The notes beneath the pieces are model-generated. The model searched no databases, was not told where the DNA came from, and was given only the letters and a program-made list of their open reading frames with translations. A stretch of DNA of 33,646 bases from positions 1 through 33,646 of the forward strand of contig MHAR01000026.1 in NCBI GenBank assembly GCA_001803045.1. Direction: 5' to 3'. The position numbers and the translations under genes were made by a program. Of the stretch, positions 24,547-33,646 are shown piece by piece. This DNA comes from Ignavibacteria bacterium RIFOXYB12_FULL_35_14 (GTDB lineage Bacteria > Bacteroidota > Ignavibacteria > Ignavibacteriales > Ignavibacteriaceae). Position 1 is the first letter of the stretch, and each line of letters starts with the position of its first letter.

Positions 24547-27500
24547 TGAAAACCTCTTCAGTAACTGCAACAGTTTCAAAATCAGGATACTCACTTAGTT
24601 TCATTCGCTCAAGAGATTTTCGATAATCAATTGGCATAACTTTTACAAACATCGGCAGGTTCGATTCCCACTTTGCTAATATTTCCAAAGCAAGAGGACT
24701 TTTGGTGAAACTATAATGTCTTTCAATCATAGATCGTAAAAATAATTTGTCGTTTTCGTGCCAAACGCTTTCAAGATCAACCATATCCAAATTACATTTT
24801 GTATCGAACAACTGTGTTTGATCGCGAATGTATGCAATGCCCCCACTCATACCAGCGGCAAAATTTTTTCCTGTAGAACCAAGACAAACGATAATACCGC
24901 CGGTCATATATTCGCAGCCATGGTCTCCAATCCCTTCAACAACTATTTTAGCCCCGCTATTTCGGATTGCAAATCTTTCACCGGCTTTACCATTAATATA
25001 AACTTCACCCCCGGTAGCACCATAGAGAACTACATTTCCACATATTGTATTTTCATGCGGAGTGAAGGCAGATTTTTTAGGAGGAACCAAGATAATTTTT
25101 CCGCCTGACATCCCTTTACCAAGATAATCATTGGCATCACCTTCTACTTTCATTGAAATTCCTGGAGATAAAAATGCACCGAAGCTTTGTCCGGCAGATC
25201 CTTTAAAGTTTATTTTAATTGTATCATCAGGTAAACCGGGAGCACCATATCGCTTCACAATCTCTCCACTTAATCTTGCACCGACCGATCTATGTGTATT
25301 ACGAAGCGTTAAGTTCAATTCAATCGGTTTCTTTTTTTCAAGTGCCGGTTTAACCAGCTTAATTAATTCTGTATCGAAAGTATCTATCTGGTTCGTACCA
25401 GATGCGCAGCACGATTTTCCGGTTTCATGTACCATAGAATTCAATAATGGATTCAAATCAAATTTTTGTGCTTTCCACATATGAACCGGTGGATTATACT
25501 CAAGCACTTCGGTGTGCCCAACCATTTCTTCAACAGTCTTAAATCCTAATTCAGCCATTTGTTCGCGTAAATCTTGAGCAAGGAATCTGAAATACCTTTC
25601 AACATATTCAGGTTTACCGTCAAACTTAGCACGGAGTACAGGATCTTGAGTGGCAACTCCAACTGAACATGTATTTTGATGACATTTTCTAAGCATTATA
25701 CAACCCATTGTAATCAAAATCGAAGTGGCAAAACCAAATTCCTCTGCCCCGAGTAATGCAGCCACTGCAATATCCCTTCCGGTTTTTAGTTGTCCATCAA
25801 CTTGTACACGTATTTTATCTCGCAAATTGTTAAAGATCAAAGTTTGATGAGTTTCGGCTAAGCCAATTTCCCATGGAATACCTGTATGTTTAATTGATGT
25901 AAGCGGAGATGCACCGGTTCCTCCTTCATAACCGGAAATAAGAACGAGGTCGGCTTTAGCTTTCGCAACTCCGGCAGCAATTGTTCCTACGCCTGATTCA
26001 GACACGAGCTTAACAGAAACTTTTGCAGAAGGATTTACACACTTCAAATCAAAAACTAATTGAGCAAGATCCTCAATTGAATAAATATCATGATGAGGCG
26101 GAGGAGAAATTAATGTCACGCCAGGTGTGGTGTGCCGTACTTTAGCAATCTCATCCGAAACTTTGTGTCCAGGAAGCTGGCCACCTTCTCCAGGTTTAGC
26201 TCCTTGTGCAATTTTTATTTGTAGTTCCTCAGCACTTAATAAATATTCCGGAGTAACACCAAACCTCCCGGAAGCAACCTGTTTAATTTTTGATGCTGAA
26301 ATTTCTCCGTACTCATTCGGTTTCGATCTTTCCGGGTCTTCACCACCTTCACCGGAATTACTCTTTGCACCAAGTTTGTTCATCGCAGTACCAATCGTCT
26401 CGTGTGCCTCTTTACTGATTGAACCAAACGACATTGCAGAAACAACAAATCTTTTTATAATGCTTTCAACAGACTCGACTTCTTTAATTTGGACTGGATT
26501 TCTTTTCTTGAAAGAAAGAAGACTTCTAATAGTTCGCGGACTCGATTCACCTTCATTCACAAGTTTTACATATTCTTTGAATATTTCATAATCGTCGGTT
26601 CTTGTTGCCAACTGTAATTTTACTATTGTATCTTGATTCCAAAAATGTTTTTCACCATTAATGCGAATAGTGTATTCACCTCCGGCTTCAAGAAGAACAT
26701 TTCTAAAACCATCTTCAGCAAATCCTTTTGAATGACGTTTGATTGCTTCCAACTGAACTTCTTTTAACCCAATTCCTCCAAGCCGGGAAATTGTTCCGGT
26801 GAAATATTTATCAATTACTTCTTTACATAAACCAACGGCTTCAAAAGTTTGGGCGGCAAAGTAGCTGTGAAGAGTTGAGATGCCTAAACGGCTCATCGTT
26901 TTAAGTAATCCTTTTTTGATCGCAATGATATATGAATCGATTGCTTCTTCAGGTTTTAGCTTTGTTTCAAGTAATTCCTTTTCAGCCATGCTTCGCACGG
27001 TTTTCAAACAGAGATACGGACAAATAGCATCTGCACCGTAACTAATCAACATAGCAAAATTCATCACCTCTCTAACTTCACCTGAATGAATTATCATACT
27101 TGCCTTGTTCCGTAACCCATTCCTCATTAAATGATGATGCAGACCGGCAACCGCAAGTAAGGATGGAATAGGAACTTTATCAGCGTTTATTTTTCTATCG
27201 GAAAGGACTATTAATGAAATTCCCTTTTCAATTGCCTCCGTAGCTTCATTAAAAATTGAATCGAGCGTAGACTCAAGTGCATTCTCTCCACCGTTTTTAT
27301 CGAATAGAATATCTACATAATGAAGTTTTACGTTAGGGTGATTAGCTGCTTCAATTCTGATTAAATCATCAGGAGTTAAAATTGGGTGAGAGAATTTAAA
27401 TCCTTTAAAATTCTCGGGAGATTCTTCGAGAAGACTTCCTTCTCCTCCAACAAAACTTTCGAGAGACATTACAAGCTCTTCACGTAAAGGATCAATTGCC

Positions 27501-29110
27501 GGATTTGTAACCTGCGCAAATCTTTGCTTAAAATAATAGAAGAGTAAATGAGGTATATCCGAAAGAATTGCCAGTTGAGTATCATTCCCCATGGAACCAA
27601 TTGCTTCTTGTCCTCGTGAAGCCATTGGAGTTATAATTAATTTCAACTCTTCATCGGTGTAACCAAATGCTTGCTGTTTTTGAAGCAGAGTTTCATCTTT
27701 TTCAACAGGAGCATTTGATGGATTGAACAAACCACGAAGTGTAATAATATTTTCTTTTATCCATCGTCTATATGGTTTTTGGCGGGAAATTTTTGCTTTA
27801 ATTTCTTTATCAGGAACTATGCGGTTTTCCAAGAAGTCTGCAAGCAACATTTTTCCTGGTGAGAGACGACTCTTCTTTATAATTTTTTCAGGATCTAAAT
27901 CAAGCACACCAGTTTCAGATGCAAGGATAACGATCCCATCACTTGTTGTTGTGTATCGTGATGGTCTCAATCCATTTCGATCTAAGATACTGCCGAGATA
28001 GCGCGAGTCGCAAAAAACGATAGCGGCTGGACCATCCCAGGGTTCCATGATTGCAGAATGGAAATCGTAGAATGCTCTTTTATCTTCACTCATCTGAATT
28101 TTAGGACCGTATGCTTCGGGTACCATCATCATCATTGCATGCGGAAGTGACCGACCACCAAGCGCAAGCAATTCCAGAACGTTATCAAAAATTGCTGAGT
28201 CACTGCCATCTTCAACTATAATGGGTTTAATTTTTTCGATATCGTCACCAAAAAGATCTGAACGCAAATTAAATTCACGCGACATCATCCGTCCAATATT
28301 TCCGCTCAATGTATTTATCTCGCCGTTGTGCGCAATATATCGGAAAGGTTGAACAAGATTCCAGGTTGGAAGTGTATTCGTGCTGTATCGCTGATGCACT
28401 TCACCAAACTTCGAAGTAAATTTTTCATGCGAAAGATCGGGATAATAAATCGGCAATTGATGTGCAGTTAATAATCCTTTATAGACTATCCTATTCGATG
28501 AAAGACTACAGACATAAAATTGTGATGTATCTTGAGGTAATTCGGCAATCTCCTTTTCAGCCAATCTTCGGATTACATAAAGCTTTCTTTCAAATGCGTC
28601 GGAGCTGATTTTTCCTCTGTGAACAAAAAGTTGAAAAACATTGGGTTCTGTTCTTCTGGCTAAATCGCCAAGAGTGGAACTATTAACCGGAACTTTTCTC
28701 CACCCCAAAACATCACATCCTTCTTCATCGATTATTCTTGTTAAAATTTTTTTGCATTCATCCTGCAGAGATTTTTCTTTCGAGAAAAAAATCATTCCAA
28801 TTGCATACTCACCGCTTGGAGGTAATTTTATTGATTGAGCTTCTGCACGCAAAAAATCGTCTGGCGCTTGGCACATTATGCCGGCACCATCGCCAGTTGA
28901 TTTATCACCGCCAAGTGCGCCTCTATGTTCAAGATTTATTAAAACTGTAATTGAGTTTTCAATAATGGTGTGAGTTGAGATTCCATCTAATCTTGCAACG
29001 AATCCAACACCGCAGTTATCATGTTCAAATCTCGGATCGTACAACCCGTTAGGAATTAATCGTCCATCCGCTCTTCGATTAGTAAAAATATTTCTATCCG
29101 TTCGATTCAT
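24539..29110 (-). CDS. gltB: Glutamate synthase (NADPH) large subunit
   Basis: A 1523-residue protein with the usual domain order. The N-terminal glutamine amidotransferase domain has nucleophile Cys33 (HDNCGVGF) after a 32-residue propeptide that must be removed. A central linker domain comes next, then the FMN-binding synthase barrel (NSGEGGEDPER, HHDIYSIEDLAQL, SGYEGGTGASP). The 3Fe-4S cysteines CIMLRKCHQNTC lie near residues 1137-1148. The C-terminal GXGXG beta-helix carries repeated Gly motifs (GATGGEVYING, GMSGGIAYI). It produces two glutamates from glutamine plus 2-oxoglutarate and, with glutamine synthetase, gives the ammonium assimilation pathway. It is the first gene of a gltBD operon, and its promoter should lie in the 518-nt region upstream. 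Confidence 0.97.
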   Translation of the reverse strand: MNRTDRNIFTNRRADGRLIPNGLYDPRFEHDNCGVGFVARLDGISTHTIIENSITVLINLEHRGALGGDKSTGDGAGIMCQAPDDFLRAEAQSIKLPPSGEYAIGMIFFSKEKSLQDECKKILTRIIDEEGCDVLGWRKVPVNSSTLGDLARRTEPNVFQLFVHRGKISSDAFERKLYVIRRLAEKEIAELPQDTSQFYVCSLSSNRIVYKGLLTAHQLPIYYPDLSHEKFTSKFGEVHQRYSTNTLPTWNLVQPFRYIAHNGEINTLSGNIGRMMSREFNLRSDLFGDDIEKIKPIIVEDGSDSAIFDNVLELLALGGRSLPHAMMMMVPEAYGPKIQMSEDKRAFYDFHSAIMEPWDGPAAIVFCDSRYLGSILDRNGLRPSRYTTTSDGIVILASETGVLDLDPEKIIKKSRLSPGKMLLADFLENRIVPDKEIKAKISRQKPYRRWIKENIITLRGLFNPSNAPVEKDETLLQKQQAFGYTDEELKLIITPMASRGQEAIGSMGNDTQLAILSDIPHLLFYYFKQRFAQVTNPAIDPLREELVMSLESFVGGEGSLLEESPENFKGFKFSHPILTPDDLIRIEAANHPNVKLHYVDILFDKNGGENALESTLDSIFNEATEAIEKGISLIVLSDRKINADKVPIPSLLAVAGLHHHLMRNGLRNKASMIIHSGEVREVMNFAMLISYGADAICPYLCLKTVRSMAEKELLETKLKPEEAIDSYIIAIKKGLLKTMSRLGISTLHSYFAAQTFEAVGLCKEVIDKYFTGTISRLGGIGLKEVQLEAIKRHSKGFAEDGFRNVLLEAGGEYTIRINGEKHFWNQDTIVKLQLATRTDDYEIFKEYVKLVNEGESSPRTIRSLLSFKKRNPVQIKEVESVESIIKRFVVSAMSFGSISKEAHETIGTAMNKLGAKSNSGEGGEDPERSKPNEYGEISASKIKQVASGRFGVTPEYLLSAEELQIKIAQGAKPGEGGQLPGHKVSDEIAKVRHTTPGVTLISPPPHHDIYSIEDLAQLVFDLKCVNPSAKVSVKLVSESGVGTIAAGVAKAKADLVLISGYEGGTGASPLTSIKHTGIPWEIGLAETHQTLIFNNLRDKIRVQVDGQLKTGRDIAVAALLGAEEFGFATSILITMGCIMLRKCHQNTCSVGVATQDPVLRAKFDGKPEYVERYFRFLAQDLREQMAELGFKTVEEMVGHTEVLEYNPPVHMWKAQKFDLNPLLNSMVHETGKSCCASGTNQIDTFDTELIKLVKPALEKKKPIELNLTLRNTHRSVGARLSGEIVKRYGAPGLPDDTIKINFKGSAGQSFGAFLSPGISMKVEGDANDYLGKGMSGGKIILVPPKKSAFTPHENTICGNVVLYGATGGEVYINGKAGERFAIRNSGAKIVVEGIGDHGCEYMTGGIIVCLGSTGKNFAAGMSGGIAYIRDQTQLFDTKCNLDMVDLESVWHENDKLFLRSMIERHYSFTKSPLALEILAKWESNLPMFVKVMPIDYRKSLERMKLSEYPDFETVAVTEEVFNG

Positions 29111-29628
29111 AAGTCTAATTGTTTAGCTAAAGTTGTTTTATCAAATTTATCTTGGTCAAAAAAGAGAGGAGAAATAAAAATCTATGGAATTGTATGATAT
29201 CCATCAAAAGATGAATGGGAATCGCTTATTTTCATTGTCTCCGCCAAGCTTATGATTAAAGTTCATAATTATTGTTAACGTGAACATCAAAGGATTTTAA
29301 ATTGAGTTATCCTTCAATACCTATCAGTAGTAGTTCTCCGTTTTCTCAAATGGTAAATAACTTTGTGGGTTACTCTAAACATAATTGCAGCTTATAGCCA
29401 GCAATAATGAAAATATGATCTTTATGAGTCGATATTTTATACCGGTAAGGTAAACTTTTATGCAAATGTAATTAGGAAAAATTGAAAATTCAATGTTTTT
29501 CTTAATTAAAATACAAAAATGTAACGAGGAGCTTTTATTTTGTAGGAGGGCATGGAATAATAAAAAAAGTTTTTGAACCAGTTAAAAATTTATAAATGTA
29601 AACGCATCTTTGTTTGATCTCTGAAATT
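29111..29628. other. Intergenic region upstream of gltB
   Basis: These 518 nt lie between the gltB start and the end of glnS, both on the minus strand, so they hold the gltBD promoter and possibly the glnS terminator. An imperfect AT stem occurs around 29475-29505 (AAAAATTGA/TCAATGTTTTT). I see no ORF with support, no RNA gene and no repeat shared with the rest of the window. Confidence 0.45.
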
Positions 29629-31299
29629 CTATTTCTTAGCCCAGCTATCCCTCAATGTTACTGTTCTATTAAAAACTAATTTGTCGTTGGTAGCATGTTT
29701 TGTTTCAACACAGAAATATCCATTACGTTCAAACTGAAACCTCTCCCCTTTCTTTGCGTTTCTTAAGAATGGTTCAAGCTTTGCATTGGAAATAACTTCA
29801 AGCGAATTAGGATTAATACAACTCAGCCAGTTTTCTTCGACGCCAGGATTTTCTACAGTAAATAGTCTATCATATAATCTAACCTCAACATCAATTGCAT
29901 GATTTACAGAAACCCAATGGATTGTTCCTTTTACTTTTTTCTTGCTTGTTCCGGTTCCGCTTTTTGTTTCAGGATCATAACTGCAGCGGAGTTCGACAAT
30001 CTCATCATTATCATTCTTAATAACTTCGTCGCATTTGATAATGTAAGCATAACGTAAACGGACTTCTCCGCCATGAATTAAACGATGAAATCCTTTCGGT
30101 GGATTTTCCATGAAATCACTCTGCTCGATATAAATTTCTTTACTGAACGGAACACGACGACTTCCCATCGATGGATCTTCGGGATTATTAACTGCTTCCA
30201 GTTCTTCTATTTTACCGTCAGGATAATTTGTAATAATTGCTTTAAGTGGATTTAACACAGCCATTACACGCTGAGTATGCTTATTCAAATCATCCCGAAT
30301 TGCAAATTCCAATAATGAAATATCTGTCAGTGCATCACGTTTTGCAACCCCAACTATTTCAGCAAAATTTCTGATTGCTTCGGGAGTGTATCCTCTTCTT
30401 TTGTATGCAGAGATGGTTGGCATTCGTGGATCATCCCAGTCATCAACATATTTTTCTTGAACAAGCTGAAGCAATTTCCTTTTACTCATCACGGTATAGT
30501 TTAGGTTAAGCCGGGCAAACTCAATCTGCTGTGGATGATGAACGCCAAGCTGATCTAAAAACCAATCATAAAGCGGGCGATGATTCTCGAACTCAAGTGT
30601 ACAAATTGAATGCGTAATTCCCTCAATTGAATCCTCATTACCATGCGCCCAATCGTAAGTTGGATAAATACACCACTTATTTCCGGTTCGATGATGTTCA
30701 GCGTGAATAATACGATACATTATTGGATCACGCAAATTAAAATTGGGAGAAGCCATGTCAATTTTAGCACGCAGAGTTTTCGTACCGTTTGCGAATTCAC
30801 CATTTTTCATCCGCTCAAACAAATTGAGATTCTCTTCAATGGAACGATTACGGTATGGACTTTCTTTCCCAGGTTCAGTTAAAGTTCCGCGGGAAGCACG
30901 GATTTCATCCGCATTCAAATCGCAGACATAAGCTTTGCCTTTTTTGATAAGCTCAACAGCCCAGAGATACATTTGCTCAAAATAATCAGATGCAAAAAGA
31001 ACTTTATCACCGAAGTCAGTTCCTAACCAATTTACATCTTCAATTATTGATTCAACATACTCTGTTTCTTCCTTTTCAGGATTTGTGTCATCAAATCGAA
31101 GATTGAACTTACCATTGTAGTCTCTGGCAATTCCATAATTCAAGCAGATGGATTTTGCATGACCAATGTGTAAATAACCATTGGGTTCAGGAGGAAAACG
31201 CGTACAGACTTTCCCTCCCCATTTATTGGTTTTTAAGTCTTCGTCAATTATTTCGTAAATGAAATTTTTGGGTTTGTTTGCAGTAGTATTTTCGCTCAT
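29629..31299 (-). CDS. glnS: Glutaminyl-tRNA synthetase
   Basis: This 556-residue class I synthetase charges tRNA-Gln directly. The HIGH motif is HIGH (44-47, in [16 protein letters not shown]), [10 protein letters not shown] follows, and the KMSKS motif is MSKRK (271-275). The C-terminal beta-barrel anticodon-binding domains are complete ([35 protein letters not shown]). Its presence, with a discriminating-type gltX in the window, suggests that Gln-tRNA need not be made by the GatCAB transamidation route. GlnRS is patchily distributed in bacteria, so it is useful as a lineage marker. It is a single gene, transcribed toward gltBD but separated from it by 518 nt. Confidence 0.97.
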   Translation of the reverse strand: MSENTTANKPKNFIYEIIDEDLKTNKWGGKVCTRFPPEPNGYLHIGHAKSICLNYGIARDYNGKFNLRFDDTNPEKEETEYVESIIEDVNWLGTDFGDKVLFASDYFEQMYLWAVELIKKGKAYVCDLNADEIRASRGTLTEPGKESPYRNRSIEENLNLFERMKNGEFANGTKTLRAKIDMASPNFNLRDPIMYRIIHAEHHRTGNKWCIYPTYDWAHGNEDSIEGITHSICTLEFENHRPLYDWFLDQLGVHHPQQIEFARLNLNYTVMSKRKLLQLVQEKYVDDWDDPRMPTISAYKRRGYTPEAIRNFAEIVGVAKRDALTDISLLEFAIRDDLNKHTQRVMAVLNPLKAIITNYPDGKIEELEAVNNPEDPSMGSRRVPFSKEIYIEQSDFMENPPKGFHRLIHGGEVRLRYAYIIKCDEVIKNDNDEIVELRCSYDPETKSGTGTSKKKVKGTIHWVSVNHAIDVEVRLYDRLFTVENPGVEENWLSCINPNSLEVISNAKLEPFLRNAKKGERFQFERNGYFCVETKHATNDKLVFNRTVTLRDSWAKK

Positions 31300-31427
31300 T
31301 GTCCGTGATAATTAAGATTTATAAAATTCACACTTCCAAGTTTTCTGTCATCCCCACATAAATAAAATTATGTGAAAGACTTTTTATTGCATAAACTGTA
31401 AACATAAGGCAGGTATTTTAATTTTCG

Positions 31428-31513
31428 TACCGAAGGCCGGACTCGAACCGGCACGAGGTGTGAGCCCCACTGGATTTTGAGTCCAGCGCGTCTACCAATT
31501 CCGCCACTTCGGC
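31428..31513 (-). tRNA. tRNA-Leu (anticodon CAA)
   Basis: An 86-nt class II tRNA. The acceptor stem GCCGAAG/CTTCGGT has a first G-U pair and the discriminator is A. The D-arm region is GTGGCGGAATTGGTAGAC. The anticodon stem-loop is CTGGACTCAAAATCCAG with CAA. The long variable arm is GGGGCTCACACCTC and the T arm GCCGGTTCGAGTCCGGC. CCA is not encoded. On the minus strand it is preceded by two degenerate relatives. Confidence 0.96.
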
Positions 31514-31562
31514 ATAAGAACGAAAAAGACATTCCTAACGATTAAACTCTCGACAACCATTT

Positions 31563-31664
31563 GGTGTGAACCAGACCTACCAAACGAGTTAGTTAGGTAA
31601 ACTGGATTTTGAGTACAGTTTATCTACCAATTTATCCGCCTCAGGTGGATTCCGCCACTTCGGC
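31563..31664 (-). pseudogene. Degenerate, palindrome-bearing tRNA-Leu copy 1
   Basis: Read on the minus strand, it begins GCCGAAGTGGCGGAAT, identical to tRNA-Leu(CAA). It then carries an extra palindrome in the D-arm (ATCCGCC-TCA-GGTGGAT on the + strand, 31634-31650) and resumes ATTGGTAGA. The anticodon loop ACTCAAAATC is kept, but its stem is now AAACTG/CAGTTT. A long imperfect hairpin (ACCTACCAAAC against GTTAGTTAGGT on the + strand) sits at the variable-arm position. It ends at TTCACACC, with no T arm and no acceptor 3' strand, so it cannot be a normal tRNA. Confidence 0.75.
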
Positions 31665-31728
31665 CTAAAGAACAACAAATAATATAACCACTAATAGCCC
31701 AACACTATTAAGTTTACTATCAGCATTC

Positions 31729-31874
31729 GGTGTGAGCCTGACCAGCCTCTAAGGTTGGTAAACTGAATATTGAGTCCAGTTTATCCACAAGAGGTGGACA
31801 AGTCTACCAATTTATCCGCCTCCCTGGCACCCGTTTTCTATGATGGGCAGGCAGGCGGATTTCGCCACTTCGGC
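31729..31874 (-). pseudogene. Degenerate, palindrome-bearing tRNA-Leu copy 2
   Basis: Minus strand: starts GCCGAAGTGGCGAAAT, then a 47-nt palindromic insert in the D-arm (31814-31860, ends ATCCGCCT/AGGCGGAT), resumes AATTGGTAGAC. A second hairpin follows (TCCAC-AAGAG-GTGGA on the + strand, 31784-31798), then the anticodon arm with the same derived stem AAACTG/CAGTTT (31760-31765 with 31777-31782). At the variable-arm position is ACCAGCCT-CTA-AGGTTGGT (31741-31759). It ends at GGCTCACACC without T arm or 3' acceptor strand. It shares its derived stem and its 3' edge (CACACCGAATG-like) with copy 1, so the two have a common ancestor after divergence from the intact gene. Confidence 0.75.
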
Positions 31875-31933
31875 ATAAACACAAAACAAAAATAAATCTA
31901 AAGACTTAGATAGACAAATGAATTCACAGCGAA

Positions 31934-33544
31934 CTACGCAACTTTATCCATCTCGAGTGTATGATCATTGTGTTCAATGCTAAATAAAAACTGTGCTTTA
32001 GGATTTTTTTCCTTAGCACGCTGAAGAGTGTAGGGCGATTCAGCAATGTAAACCAAATTTTTATTCTTATCCAAAAACAAATTGTTTGACCACAAACTCT
32101 TCAAACTTTCAATTTCATTTTCATTTTCATATTTGACCCAGCATGCTTTGTAAGATAGATAACTGATAAACTCACAGCTTGCACCAAATTCGTGAAGCAG
32201 TCTGAATTTGATAACATCAAACTGAAGCTCGCCTACAACACCAATCACTTTTCGATTTCCTTGATTCTGAGTGAAGAGCTGGGCTAATCCCTCATCAGTC
32301 AAATGATTGATCCCCTTTTCAAGCTGCTTTGATTTGAACGGATCTGTATTTCTAAGTTCACGAAAGATTTCAGGCGAAAAGCTTGGTACTCCTTTAAACA
32401 TGAACTCTTCGCCTTCGGTCAGAGTATCGCCAATCTTAAATGTACTCGAATCGTAGAGTCCAATTACATCTCCTGCATAAGCATCATCAACAATACTTTT
32501 AGTCTTTCCCATAAATGTTGCGGGACTGGAAAATTTTAGACTCCGTTTAAGCCGCACATGATGGTAAAACTTATTACGTTCAAATTTGCCTGAACAAACT
32601 CGTAAGAATGCAATTCTATCACGATGCTTTGGATCAATGTTTGCATGAATCTTGAAAACAAACCCGCTAAAGTTTTTGTTGTCAGGATTAACGAATCCTT
32701 TGGTAGTTTCGCGAGGCACTGGAGATGGAGCAATTTCAATAAAAGTATCAAGAAGTTCCTTAACACCAAAGTTATTCAGAGCACTGCCGAAAAATACAGG
32801 AGCTTGCGTACCGTGTCTATATTTTTCAATGTTAAACTCTCCATATACGCCCTTCACTAGATCAACATCATGTTTTAATTTTTCTGCTGCGTCGCCGAAC
32901 ATTTCATGAAGCTCGGGATCATCAATTGAATTAAATACTCTTACTTCTTCCTCTACTTGCTGCTTATTAGAATGAAAGAATGCAAAGCTATTTTTATAAA
33001 TATTGTACACTCCTCTAAAGGAAAGTCCCATTCCCATAGGCCAGCTTAATGGTCGGACGTGAATATTTAATTTTTGCTCGAGTTCATCAAGAAGCTCAAT
33101 TGGTTCTTTACCTTCCCTATCCAATTTGTTAATGAACACAATGACCGGTGTGTTTCTCATTCTGCAGACTTGCATGAGTTTTTCCGTTTGCTCTTCAACT
33201 CCTTTCACACTATCAATCACAAGGGTAACACTATCAACGGCAGTTAATGTACGATATGTATCTTCAGCAAAATCTTTATGTCCCGGTGTGTCCAATAGAT
33301 TTATAATCGCATCTTTATAATCAAAAGATAGTACAGAAGTTGCAACAGAAATTCCACGCTGCTTCTCAATCTCTAAAAAATCTGATGCAGCAGTCTTTCT
33401 AATTTTATTTGATTTGACTGCACCTGCAATCTGAATCGCACCGCTGTAAAGCAGAAGCTTTTCCGTTAAAGTTGTCTTACCTGCATCGGGGTGACTTATA
33501 ATTGCAAACGTTTTACGTTTTTGAATATTCTTCAAAATGCTCAT
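31934..33544 (-). CDS. prfC: Peptide chain release factor 3 (RF3)
   Basis: A 536-residue translational GTPase that recycles RF1/RF2 from the ribosome after peptide release. GTP-binding motifs are SHPDAGKT (17-24), DTPGH (85-89) and NKLD (139-142). The switch region [12 protein letters not shown] is as in RF3. The RF3-specific domains II and III follow ([22 protein letters not shown] near the C-terminal third), and the length is normal. RF3 is distinguished from EF-G by the absence of domains IV-V and by the [17 protein letters not shown] segment. It is a single gene; downstream of it lies the tRNA-Leu region. Confidence 0.97.
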   Translation of the reverse strand: MSILKNIQKRKTFAIISHPDAGKTTLTEKLLLYSGAIQIAGAVKSNKIRKTAASDFLEIEKQRGISVATSVLSFDYKDAIINLLDTPGHKDFAEDTYRTLTAVDSVTLVIDSVKGVEEQTEKLMQVCRMRNTPVIVFINKLDREGKEPIELLDELEQKLNIHVRPLSWPMGMGLSFRGVYNIYKNSFAFFHSNKQQVEEEVRVFNSIDDPELHEMFGDAAEKLKHDVDLVKGVYGEFNIEKYRHGTQAPVFFGSALNNFGVKELLDTFIEIAPSPVPRETTKGFVNPDNKNFSGFVFKIHANIDPKHRDRIAFLRVCSGKFERNKFYHHVRLKRSLKFSSPATFMGKTKSIVDDAYAGDVIGLYDSSTFKIGDTLTEGEEFMFKGVPSFSPEIFRELRNTDPFKSKQLEKGINHLTDEGLAQLFTQNQGNRKVIGVVGELQFDVIKFRLLHEFGASCEFISYLSYKACWVKYENENEIESLKSLWSNNLFLDKNKNLVYIAESPYTLQRAKEKNPKAQFLFSIEHNDHTLEMDKVA

Positions 33545-33646
33545 TAATATTCTTGATCCTTTATTAAAAATAGTTTAAATGACAATTTATATGGTTGGCT
33601 TAAGATTAGCCGTCTATGCTTAAATCGAATTGGGTAACTAATGCAG

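Noticed and set aside
24547-24594. Longer N-terminus for gltD starting at 24594
   Set aside because: The extra residues lie inside gltB, are not like GltD family N-termini, and a ribosome-binding site fits the ATG at 24546.
25131-26591. Long plus-strand ORFs (117 and 154 codons) inside gltB
   Set aside because: They are frame shadows of a strongly conserved minus-strand gene; there is no domain and no start signal.
31428-31874. CRISPR-like array
   Set aside because: Units are tRNA-derived, differ in length, and have no regular direct-repeat/spacer structure or cas genes.

Overview
The window looks like a chromosomal stretch from a low-GC member of the FCB group, most likely an Ignavibacteria-type bacterium. 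Three secreted proteins end in type IX secretion (T9SS) sorting domains with the NYPNPFNPST signature common in Ignavibacteria and related FCB phyla. There is also a DUF4835-type protein, a PorV/PorQ-like barrel protein, a large outer-membrane-type helix-hairpin-helix protein and a glutaminyl-tRNA synthetase. The taxonomic call is inferred from protein families only; there is no rRNA in the window.

Layout: (1) 1-2.4 kb: a REP-associated (IS200/IS605-like Y1) transposase with two short palindromes at its 3' side, an MFS exporter, and a nested inverted-repeat element. (2) 2.7-7.7 kb: three consecutive T9SS cargo genes on the + strand, two of them followed by clear intrinsic terminators. (3) 7.8-8.8 kb: a repeat-rich island with tRNA-Ala(GGC), a palindromic insert that duplicates the tRNA 3' end, a small cytochrome-like lipoprotein, and two related 125-170 bp elements with about 21-bp terminal inverted repeats. 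(4) 8.8-12.3 kb: a probable bacterial ceramide pathway, made up of an extended-SDR reductase (CerR-like, divergent), serine palmitoyltransferase (TTG start) and a GNAT-type ceramide synthase (YghO/bCerS-like). (5) 12.3-16.2 kb: three envelope genes, one DUF4835 and two outer-membrane type. (6) 16.2-21.5 kb: signalling and respiration genes, comprising a receiver-adenylate cyclase, NDH-2, and a hybrid histidine kinase with three receiver domains. (7) 21.6-31.3 kb: gltX, the gltBD glutamate synthase operon and glnS. (8) 31.4-31.9 kb: tRNA-Leu(CAA) preceded by two decayed tRNA-Leu copies that carry palindromic hairpins. (9) 31.9-33.5 kb: prfC.

Functional themes: the coding content is mostly conserved chromosome (translation, nitrogen assimilation, envelope building, signalling). 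The least explained material is non-coding. Palindromic REP-like units are concentrated at both tRNA loci and seem to have been inserted into, or copied together with, pieces of tRNA genes. At tRNA-Ala the insert can fold as a three-way junction with no unpaired base at the junction, followed by a second copy of the tRNA 3' end. At tRNA-Leu, two truncated tRNA-like units keep the anticodon arm but have hairpins in the D-arm and variable-arm positions. A Y1 transposase of the class that mobilises such palindromes lies in the same window, but a mechanistic link is only inferred.
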